DNA of 64,000 nt. It comes from Chryseobacterium takakiae (GTDB lineage: Bacteria; Bacteroidota; Bacteroidia; Flavobacteriales; Weeksellaceae). This document shows positions 18,313 through 24,880 of this stretch, in pieces; the first letter of the stretch is position 1, and every line of letters starts with the position of its first letter. Made by a program: the position numbers and the translations under genes. The DNA lies in NCBI RefSeq assembly GCF_900129385.1, contig NZ_FQVO01000008.1, positions 1-64,000 of the forward strand, given 5' to 3'. The notes beneath the pieces are model-generated. The model was not told the origin of the DNA. It ran no database searches and was given only the letters and a program-made list of their open reading frames with translations.

Positions 18313-19290
18313 ATGTTTTCAACGAATCATCAAAAATTTATGGAAATGGATGAACTTTCACTTAATAAAGTTCCCTATTTTTTCATTATCGACTTTCTTG
18401 CGCAGAACGTTGAAGTATTTAAAGAAGATAAAATTGAAAAATCTGGTTTATTAATTGATTTTCAAAATTTTTCAAATGTAAAAAAACAACAGCCACTATC
18501 TAAAAATATTGAATGGAAATCATTCTCAGAGACGATGGAAAGCTTCAAAGTTGGTTTTGATAAAGTACAGAAGAATATTCACTTCGGAAACTCATACCTG
18601 GTAAATTATACCCGAAAAACAAAGATTGAGACAAATTTAACTCTTGAAGAAATTTTTTATCATTCTTCTGCCAAATACAAAGTTTTTTATAAAGATTTTT
18701 TTGTATTTTTTTCTCCTGAAACTTTCATAAAGATAATTGACCAAAAAATATTCACTTATCCTATGAAAGGGACGATTGATGCATCGGTGGAAAATGCTGC
18801 TGAGGTTTTAAGAAATGACATCAAGGAAAAAGCGGAACACTATACGGTTGTGGATCTTCTCAGGAATGATCTGAGTATGGTTGCTGATGATGTGAAGGTG
18901 GACAAATTCCAGTATATTGATTTCATTAAAACCAAGCAGAAGAATCTTTATGCTATGAGTTCTGAAATATCGGGAACTTTAAAGCCTGAATTTGAAGGAA
19001 AATTGGGCAGTATCATGAGAAAACTACTTCCCGCAGGTTCTATTTTAGGCGCTCCTAAACCGAAAACCCTGGAAATTATCCTTGATGCAGAAGAATATGA
19101 CAGAGGTTATTATACCGGAGTATGCGGCTGGTTTGACGGCGAAAACCTGGATAGCTGCGTAATGATCCGTTTTATTGAAAGAGAAAACGATCAGCTGTAT
19201 TTCAAGAGTGGCGGCGGAATTACCCACATGAGTAAGCTCGAAGACGAGTACGAAGAAATGAAAAATAAAATTTATGTACCAATTCATTGA
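18313..19290 (+). CDS. pabB: Aminodeoxychorismate synthase component I (PabB-like)
   Basis: 325 aa, the short chorismate-binding form without the N-terminal regulatory half of longer PabB/TrpE proteins. It makes 4-amino-4-deoxychorismate for folate. Diagnostic segments are YPMKGTID (about 154-161), EKAEHYTVVDLLRNDLSMV (about 172-190), LPAGSILGAPKPKTLEII (about 239-256) and GYYTGVCGWF (about 263-272). The lyase PabC follows with a 17-bp overlap. The start ATG lies only 4 nt after a TACTTTTG -7 box, implying a leaderless or nearly leaderless message. Confidence 0.88.
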   Translation: MFSTNHQKFMEMDELSLNKVPYFFIIDFLAQNVEVFKEDKIEKSGLLIDFQNFSNVKKQQPLSKNIEWKSFSETMESFKVGFDKVQKNIHFGNSYLVNYTRKTKIETNLTLEEIFYHSSAKYKVFYKDFFVFFSPETFIKIIDQKIFTYPMKGTIDASVENAAEVLRNDIKEKAEHYTVVDLLRNDLSMVADDVKVDKFQYIDFIKTKQKNLYAMSSEISGTLKPEFEGKLGSIMRKLLPAGSILGAPKPKTLEIILDAEEYDRGYYTGVCGWFDGENLDSCVMIRFIERENDQLYFKSGGGITHMSKLEDEYEEMKNKIYVPIH

Positions 19291-19903
19291 AAGTATAAAA
19301 GTTGAAGATCAGGAAATCTTCTTATTGGAATTACACCAGAAGCGTGTAGATGCAACTTTCGCCCATTTTGGGAAAGAAGGAACAACAATCGACCTGGCTA
19401 AAATTTATAAGCACCTGGAACATGACGAGGATGGCCTTTTTAAATTTAGAATTGTGTACGACCTCGACAAAAAGATACGAACCCAGATGATTCCTTACGC
19501 CATACCGGAAATTGAAAGCTTTCAGCTGGTGGAAAACAACAGTTTTGACTATTCTTTTAAGTTTGAAGACCGAAAGGAACTTGAAAAAATGAAGATGAAA
19601 GCTAAGGCTGAAGAAATCATTATCGTTAAAAACAATCATATTACCGACACCTCTTATTCGAACATCCTTTTCTTAAGGGGAAAAGACTGGTTTACACCCA
19701 GTTCCTATCTTCTAAACGGAGTACAAAGGCAGCATCTTTTAAGAAAAAAACAAATAAAAGAGACGGAGATTACACTTCAGAATATCAAAGAATTCTCCCA
19801 TTTCCAGATCATTAATGCCCTGAATGATATTGATGAAAATTTTATCTATCCCATCGACAGAATCATCAATTTACCCGGAAATGAAGAATATGAAGATATT
19901 TAG
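19274..19903 (+). CDS. pabC: Class IV aminotransferase-like protein, probable aminodeoxychorismate lyase
   Basis: 209 aa. The fold-type IV PLP pattern is seen in VKNNHITDTSYSNILFLRGKDWFTP (about 118-142), where the ITDTSYSN segment matches the TxxSNI motif near the PLP phosphate. It is shorter than typical PabC (about 270 aa), but the overlap with pabB argues for the folate branch: release of pyruvate from aminodeoxychorismate. The stop overlaps the menD stop from the other strand by 3-4 bp, leaving no terminator between the convergent genes. Confidence 0.75.
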   Translation: MYQFIESIKVEDQEIFLLELHQKRVDATFAHFGKEGTTIDLAKIYKHLEHDEDGLFKFRIVYDLDKKIRTQMIPYAIPEIESFQLVENNSFDYSFKFEDRKELEKMKMKAKAEEIIIVKNNHITDTSYSNILFLRGKDWFTPSSYLLNGVQRQHLLRKKQIKETEITLQNIKEFSHFQIINALNDIDENFIYPIDRIINLPGNEEYEDI

Positions 19904-21576
19904 TTTTCTCTTAAAAAATTGAAATACGCTTTCTGTATATCTGCATTGTTTTTACCGTGCGTATTGACTTCCAATATTTTAGGCTGACTATCCGGTTTGA
20001 AGAAATTTTCAAGAACTCGGTCTAAAGTAATTTCATCATCCACTTTTGTATAAGAGAACCCGAAATGCTTTGCCAAAAATTCCGCATTTTTGTGGTGTTT
20101 GGTTGCAATAAACTCATCCAGTGTATTCTGATTGGCATTTCCCGGCCCCGGAATAATTTTAAAAATATTTCCTTCACCGTTATTAAAAATCATAATCCTT
20201 ACAAACGGCGGAATATATTGGTTCCAAAGTCCGTTGGTATCGTAAAAGAAACTGAGATCTCCCGTAATCAATAAAGTAGGGTTTGGATTTTTTATGGCAA
20301 ATCCCATCGCAGTAGAGGTTGAACCGTCAATTCCGCTTGTTCCTCTGTTACAGTAAATTTTTCTTTTCCCGTAATCAAAAAGCTGAGCATAGCGTATTGC
20401 AGAGCTGTTGCTGAAGTGTACATTATAATTTTCAGGAATCATCTGCGAAGTTTTATGGAAAAAATAAAAATCGGAAAAATCTACCGTATTGAGAAACTTC
20501 TCATGTTTTGCATCCTTTTTATCCCTCAGCACATCCCATAGATTAAAATATGGACTTGGTTCAAGATTAATAAATTTCAGCAATTTGGAGAAAAAAACTT
20601 CTGGCTTTACATCCAATTTTTCTGTCAGTGCAAAATAGGTATCCGGCTGCCATACTTCATCCAGATGCCAGTGCTGTTTTGGGTGTGCTTTCCTCAGAAA
20701 CTGCTTTACTTTTTTAGAAACTACATTCTGCCCTACCGTAATCAGTAAATCAGGGGCATAGGTTTTAAAATCTTCTTCGGTAAAATTAAAAACATACCGG
20801 TCAATATGCCTGAAAAACTTCTCATGATGAAGGTTGGAATTGGCTTCACTTAGTACAACCACAGAATGATTTTTAACGAGTTGGGTAAGCTGATTCTCAA
20901 GCTCCGGGCTGTAATCTCTTGTTCCTACCAGAATCATGATTCTCTGGGAAGTATTCCATTCTGCCACTAATGTAGACGGAATTTCATATTCTTTCTGCCT
21001 GATTGTTTTTTCCACCGTAGGAAAGGTCGGCAGCTCTGAAACCAGCTCATAAAGAGGCTCTTCCAGAGGAATATTGATATGAACCGGGCCTTGTTTTTCA
21101 ATACACAGTTCAATGGCTTTTTTTATCGTGTCAAAATTGAGATCTTCCGCATTTTCTTTACCATCCTCCAACAGCTGAAAATCTCCGTAAGAATGCTGAT
21201 GAAAAAGATTATTCTGCCTGATGGTCTGTCCGTCGAAAATATCCACATAATCCATTGGTCTGTCAGCAGTTAATATCAAAAGTGGAATATTGGAATAAAA
21301 TGCTTCCGTAACAGCAGGGTAATAATTGGCCGCTGCAGAACCGCTGGTACAGGTAACGGCTACCGGTTTTTTTTCACTCATTGCCATTCCAAGTCCTACA
21401 AAAGCAGCACTTCTTTCATCTACGATACTGTAACAGTTGAAGCGGTCTGTTTCGGAAAAATGGATCGCCAAAGGGGCGTTTCTGGATCCCGGGGAAATAA
21501 TGATGTCTGAAATTCCGTACTGCTGAAGAAGATGCGCCAATATCTGAATACTTCTTTTGGAAGAATATTTTTTCAT
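19900..21576 (-). CDS. menD: SEPHCHC synthase, menaquinone biosynthesis
   Basis: 558 aa, thiamine-diphosphate enzyme joining isochorismate and 2-oxoglutarate. Marks are IISPGSRNAPLAI (about 21-33), VDERSAAFVGLGMA, TCTSGSAAANYYPAV (about 75-89), LTADRP, and the ThDP/Mg segment ITGDLSFFYDTNGLWN (about 428-443). Full length. It stands alone. A TAAATTTG -7 box (minus strand, 21588-21581) ends 4 nt before the ATG, so the mRNA may be leaderless. It converges with pabC; both branches use chorismate-derived substrates. Confidence 0.95.
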   Translation of the reverse strand: MKKYSSKRSIQILAHLLQQYGISDIIISPGSRNAPLAIHFSETDRFNCYSIVDERSAAFVGLGMAMSEKKPVAVTCTSGSAAANYYPAVTEAFYSNIPLLILTADRPMDYVDIFDGQTIRQNNLFHQHSYGDFQLLEDGKENAEDLNFDTIKKAIELCIEKQGPVHINIPLEEPLYELVSELPTFPTVEKTIRQKEYEIPSTLVAEWNTSQRIMILVGTRDYSPELENQLTQLVKNHSVVVLSEANSNLHHEKFFRHIDRYVFNFTEEDFKTYAPDLLITVGQNVVSKKVKQFLRKAHPKQHWHLDEVWQPDTYFALTEKLDVKPEVFFSKLLKFINLEPSPYFNLWDVLRDKKDAKHEKFLNTVDFSDFYFFHKTSQMIPENYNVHFSNSSAIRYAQLFDYGKRKIYCNRGTSGIDGSTSTAMGFAIKNPNPTLLITGDLSFFYDTNGLWNQYIPPFVRIMIFNNGEGNIFKIIPGPGNANQNTLDEFIATKHHKNAEFLAKHFGFSYTKVDDEITLDRVLENFFKPDSQPKILEVNTHGKNNADIQKAYFNFLREN

Positions 21577-21580
21577 AGCA

Positions 21581-21588
21581 CAAATTTA
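21581..21588 (-). promoter_or_regulatory. menD -7 promoter box
   Basis: Minus-strand TAAATTTG matches TAnnTTTG exactly and lies 4 nt before the menD ATG (21576). No other -7 match was seen closer than this. Confidence 0.5.
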
Positions 21589-21661
21589 ATTGATAAATAA
21601 TTAACTGTAAAAAGATTTTCATTTAAAATCTGTAATTTAGCCATTCGTTAAATTTCTAAAA

Positions 21662-22612
21662 ATGGATAAAATACCTAGTGTAGACCTGCGTGATTTCCTT
21701 TCGGGTGACCCGGAACGCAAACAGAAATTTGTAAATGAAATCGGAAAAGCTTATGAAGAAATTGGTTTTGTTGCCTTAAAAGGCCATTTTCTTGATGACA
21801 AATTGGTAGATGAATTGTATGGAGAGGTAAAAAACTTTTTTGACCTGCCCACGGAAACGAAACAAAAGTATGAGATTCCGGGAATTGGCGGACAGAGAGG
21901 CTATGTAGGATTCGGTAAGGAAACCGCAAAAGGCTTCAAAAAGGGTGACTTAAAAGAATTCTGGCATTTCGGCCAGTATGTATCTGAAGACTCCCAATAC
22001 AAAGACGAGTATCCTGATAATGTAATTGTTGAGGAACTTCCAAAATTCAATGAAGTTGGGAAGGAAGCTTACCAGATGCTTGAAAAAACAGGGAAATATG
22101 TACTGAGAGCGTTGGCTTTGTATCTTGGTCTTGATGAATTTTATTTTGATGATAAAATTGCAGAAGGAAATTCTATTTTAAGGCCTATTCATTACCCTCC
22201 TATCACACAGGAACCGGACGACGCAGTGAGAGCTGCTGCGCACGGAGATATCAACCTCATTACATTACTAATGGGTTCTCAGGGAAAAGGGCTTCAGGTT
22301 CAGAATCATAAAGGCGAATGGATTGATGCGATTGCAGAACCGGATGAACTGATGATCAATGTAGGCGATATGTTGTCCAGACACACCAATAATAAGCTGA
22401 AATCTACCATACACCGGGTAGTAAACCCGCCGAGAGAGTTGTGGGGAACTTCACGATATTCCATCCCATTCTTTATGCATCCTGTAAGTTCGATGTCATT
22501 AAATGCATTGGAAAATTGTATTGATGAAAATCATCCTAAATTGTATGAAGATACAACAGCAGGAGAGTTTCTTCACGAGCGATTGATAGAATTAGGACTC
22601 ATCAAAAAATAA
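21662..22612 (+). CDS. 2OG-Fe(II) oxygenase, isopenicillin-N-synthase-like
   Basis: 316 aa. N-terminal DIOX_N region begins IPSVDLRDFLSGDPERKQKF. The iron triad is visible as HGD in RAAAHGDINLITLL (about 194-207) and the distal His in STIHRVVNP (about 247-255). The 2-oxoglutarate-binding pair is RYSIPFF (about 263-269). The family oxidises small molecules such as amino acids or hormones; the substrate here is unknown. It is monocistronic, with a terminator directly after the stop. Confidence 0.85.
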   Translation: MDKIPSVDLRDFLSGDPERKQKFVNEIGKAYEEIGFVALKGHFLDDKLVDELYGEVKNFFDLPTETKQKYEIPGIGGQRGYVGFGKETAKGFKKGDLKEFWHFGQYVSEDSQYKDEYPDNVIVEELPKFNEVGKEAYQMLEKTGKYVLRALALYLGLDEFYFDDKIAEGNSILRPIHYPPITQEPDDAVRAAAHGDINLITLLMGSQGKGLQVQNHKGEWIDAIAEPDELMINVGDMLSRHTNNKLKSTIHRVVNPPRELWGTSRYSIPFFMHPVSSMSLNALENCIDENHPKLYEDTTAGEFLHERLIELGLIKK

Positions 22613-22616
22613 TAAT

Positions 22617-22642
22617 AAACCGGGCTTTTGTCCGGTTTTTCT
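22617..22642 (+). terminator. Terminator after the oxygenase gene
   Basis: AAACCGG (22617-22623) pairs with CCGGTTT (22632-22638), extended by one G-U pair, and runs into TTTTTC. Confidence 0.8.
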
Positions 22643-22701
22643 TTAACCTAAATTAAAATATTATAAATTTAAATTCATATAAAAATAATATACCACATAT
22701 G

Positions 22702-22731
22702 TTTGACTTATTTATTTTTTAATTATCTTTA
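22702..22731 (+). promoter_or_regulatory. Candidate promoter of the second GG-leader peptide
   Basis: TTTG (22702-22705), 18-nt spacer, then TATCTTTA (22724-22731), one base off TAnnTTTG. The transcript leader would include TCAAACTTTTAACT, which resembles TCAAACAAAATTTAACT before the paralogous peptide at 5710. Confidence 0.45.
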
Positions 22732-22761
22732 CATAAATATCAAACTTTTAACTAAAACAAT

Positions 22762-22923
22762 ATGAAAAATTTAAAAAAACTAAGCAAAGGCCAATTAAAA
22801 AGTATTACAGGAGCAGGCATTACTCTTCCTGAACCGGAATATTGCATGTATGCATGCGGCAACGTCATCATCTGCGCAACGTGCAGTAAAGATTTCAAAT
22901 GCCCGGTAGATGATACGATGTAA
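22762..22923 (+). CDS. Bacteriocin-like GG-leader small peptide
   Basis: 53 aa. The leader MKNLKKLSKGQLKSITGAG parallels the MKNLKK...LKEVTGG leader of the 61-aa peptide ending at 5525; here the processing site reads Gly-Ala or Ala-Gly. The core has five cysteines (YCMYACG, ICATCS, KCPV). It is a stand-alone gene with its own promoter candidate and terminator. No exporter or modification enzyme is adjacent, although the neighbour on the other strand is a radical SAM protein of a different, non-maturase family. The role is unknown. Confidence 0.8.
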   Translation: MKNLKKLSKGQLKSITGAGITLPEPEYCMYACGNVIICATCSKDFKCPVDDTM

Positions 22924-22952
22924 TTGAATTCAGAAACATTTTTTCATAAAAG

Positions 22953-22980
22953 AAGCCGTTCCTTTTAGGAGCGGTTTTTA
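22953..22980 (+). terminator. Bidirectional terminator
   Basis: Ten-bp stem AAGCCGTTCC (22953-22962) with GGAGCGGTTT (22968-22977), including two G-U pairs, then T. It lies between the peptide stop and the convergent radical SAM gene stop at 22981. Confidence 0.75.
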
Positions 22981-24027
22981 TTAATCAAACAGTCTTAACT
23001 GCTGATCTTTCGAGCCTGTAAAATTTTTTGTAGTAAGTTTAGGAAATTCCTTGCCCTCAAAAAATTTCTTTCTTCCGATTTTAAAAGTATTGTGAATCAT
23101 TTCTGCAATATTCCCTTCCCCTCTCTGCCGGTCAAAAAACTTTTTCTCGCCAAGCTTCCCACCACGCATCGAACGGATTAAATTTAAAACCTTCTGCGCA
23201 CGATCCGGAAAAGCATTCTCAATCCAGTTTACAAAAACAGGCTCAACGGTGTCGTTGAGTCGTACAAGCGTATACCCGAAACTTTGCGCTCCGGCATCTG
23301 AAATTGCTTTTAAAATAGTAAGAGGCTCATCACTGTTCAGTCCAGGGATAATTGGCGCCACCATTATATTAACCGGAATACCATTTTCCGAAAGAATTTC
23401 TATAGCTTTTAATTTATTTTTCGCAGAGCTGGTCCGCGGTTCCATTTTTCTTCGCAGCTCCTCGTTGATGGTAGGAATACTTAAGGAAACCGACACAATA
23501 TTCTGTTCAGCCATCGGCCTTAAAATGTCAAGATCCCGCAGTACCAAAGCGTTCTTCGTGAGGATGTTGACAGGATGCCTGTAATCAAGGCACACCTTCA
23601 GCAATTTTCTTGTAATTTCGAACTGCCGTTCTGCAGGCTGATAGCAGTCGGTATTTCCGGAAAGAAGAATCGGTTCGGGATGATAGCCTCTTTTCTGAAA
23701 GAATTTTTCCAATAGTTCAGGAGCATTTTTCTTCACCATAATTTTTCTCTCAAAATCAATCCCTGCACTGTATCCCCAATATTCATGAGTAGGTCTTGCA
23801 AAACAGTAAGAACAGCCGTGCTCACAACCTTGGTACGGATTCATGGAATATTCCATTGGGAGGTCTTCGCTTTTTACCTGATTTACAATTGTTTTCGGAA
23901 ACACTTCCGTAAAAGAAGTTTTTACGGTTTCATAATCTTCATCTTCCGGCTCATAGGTATACCTGTCGAAACGGTTGATCACATTTCGCTGGGCGCCTTG
24001 TCCTTTTATGATATTTTCATTCTGCAT
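22981..24027 (-). CDS. PA0069-type radical SAM protein
   Basis: 348 aa. The [4Fe-4S] cluster motif CEHGCSYCF (about residues 68-76) in NPYQGCEHGCSYCFARPTHEYW is the hallmark of this family (related to spore photoproduct lyase-like proteins); it is followed by LLSGNTDCYQPAE and MVAPIIPGLN. The family's reaction is unknown. It has no peptide-binding RRE domain, so it is not an obvious maturase for the neighbouring GG-leader peptide. Monocistronic. Confidence 0.88.
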   Translation of the reverse strand: MQNENIIKGQGAQRNVINRFDRYTYEPEDEDYETVKTSFTEVFPKTIVNQVKSEDLPMEYSMNPYQGCEHGCSYCFARPTHEYWGYSAGIDFERKIMVKKNAPELLEKFFQKRGYHPEPILLSGNTDCYQPAERQFEITRKLLKVCLDYRHPVNILTKNALVLRDLDILRPMAEQNIVSVSLSIPTINEELRRKMEPRTSSAKNKLKAIEILSENGIPVNIMVAPIIPGLNSDEPLTILKAISDAGAQSFGYTLVRLNDTVEPVFVNWIENAFPDRAQKVLNLIRSMRGGKLGEKKFFDRQRGEGNIAEMIHNTFKIGRKKFFEGKEFPKLTTKNFTGSKDQQLRLFD

Positions 24028-24091
24028 TATTATGTAAAGTTAGATTGGAAATTCTGGAAAATAATCAATTTTAACAATAAAGTTTTCCACA

Positions 24092-24121
24092 AAAAAATCC
24101 GGCTGCCTAATGGTGCCGGAT
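24092..24121 (-). terminator. Terminator of the small membrane-anchored gene
   Basis: ATCCGGC and GCCGGAT pair around an 11-nt loop; on the minus strand seven T follow. It lies about 27 nt after the stop at 24148. Confidence 0.7.
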
Positions 24122-24147
24122 CACAAAATTGGATATATCGTGTTTTA

Positions 24148-24342
24148 TTATTTTAATGCATAAAATTCAATACCGTGATAATCATCCTCTGCATTTCTAT
24201 TATCAAAATGCCTGTGATAATCAGAATAAGAATCATTGTATTTTTTATCTTTTCTGTCTAGTATTTTTTTAATTCCGATGATACTTAATACTGCCAGAAG
24301 ACCAACTCCACCTGCCAGTAAAACGCCAACTTCCTTTTTCAT
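24148..24342 (-). CDS. Small single-helix membrane protein
   Basis: 64 aa from ATG 24342: MKKEVGVLLAGGVGLLAV starts a glycine-rich transmembrane helix (about 5-24), followed by a basic stretch IKKILDRKDKK and a charged, His/Tyr/Asp-rich tail. A longer frame to 24444 has no sensible extra sequence. No family is recognised; it could be a short envelope-stress-type or phage-shock-like helper, but nothing in the sequence proves this. Confidence 0.55.
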   Translation of the reverse strand: MKKEVGVLLAGGVGLLAVLSIIGIKKILDRKDKKYNDSYSDYHRHFDNRNAEDDYHGIEFYALK

Positions 24343-24492
24343 ATTTCTTGATTTATTATGATGACTATTGCAAAAAGCATACCCAATATAACATGTTAAA
24401 TATAAATTTTTGTTAATACGATTGATCAATTTATAAAATACCATATTGAGATGATTGGTTTAATTATTGTATCTTAAAAGAAAAATATTATT

Positions 24493-24843
24493 ATGGAAGG
24501 CACAGGAAATATTGACAAAATGACAACACTGAGTCAGGTTATGACAAGACTCACACAAAGAGGTATCCACAGAGAGTTCAGAATGAATGATGACTGTGAA
24601 ATGAAACTGGAAAACTCTGAGAAAGTATATCAGCCAAACGAGCTTACTATCATAAAAACGTACCGTTTCGAAGGACCAAGCAACCCAGATGATAATGCTG
24701 TTTTATATGTTGTGAAAGATTTGGATGGAAATTTAGGAATGATGATTGATTCTTATGGTGCGGGAAGCAATTATCCAAAAGAATTTGATAATTTCCTTCG
24801 TGAAGTTCCTATACTGGAAAGCGACGAATTTGATTTTGATTAA
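24493..24843 (+). CDS. Conserved small protein of Bacteroidota, unknown function
   Basis: 116 aa, soluble, without signal or membrane segment. Opening TLSQVMTRLTQRGIHREFRM predicts a helix, followed by strands including ELTIIKTYRFEGPSNPDDNAVLYVV and a GMMIDSYGAGSN turn, ending in an acidic tail. Such proteins occur next to unrelated genes across flavobacteria and are sometimes labelled phosphoribosylpyrophosphate synthetase, but no PRPP-loop motif is present, so I do not use that name. Confidence 0.75.
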   Translation: MEGTGNIDKMTTLSQVMTRLTQRGIHREFRMNDDCEMKLENSEKVYQPNELTIIKTYRFEGPSNPDDNAVLYVVKDLDGNLGMMIDSYGAGSNYPKEFDNFLREVPILESDEFDFD

Positions 24844-24846
24844 TAT

Positions 24847-24880
24847 AAAAGTCCGGAACTATTCAGTTTCGGATTTTTCT
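24847..24880 (+). terminator. Terminator between convergent genes
   Basis: AAAAGTCCGGAAC (24847-24859) pairs with GTTTCGGATTTT (24866-24877) with small imperfections, then TTCTTTTTT. It overlaps the last codons of the minus-strand AsmA-like gene, so it mainly serves the plus-strand gene. Confidence 0.7.

Noticed and set aside
22762..24027. RiPP cluster formed by the GG-leader peptide and the radical SAM gene
   Set aside because: The radical SAM protein is of the PA0069 type without peptide-recognition or SPASM domains and is convergent with its own transcription unit; adjacency is probably chance.
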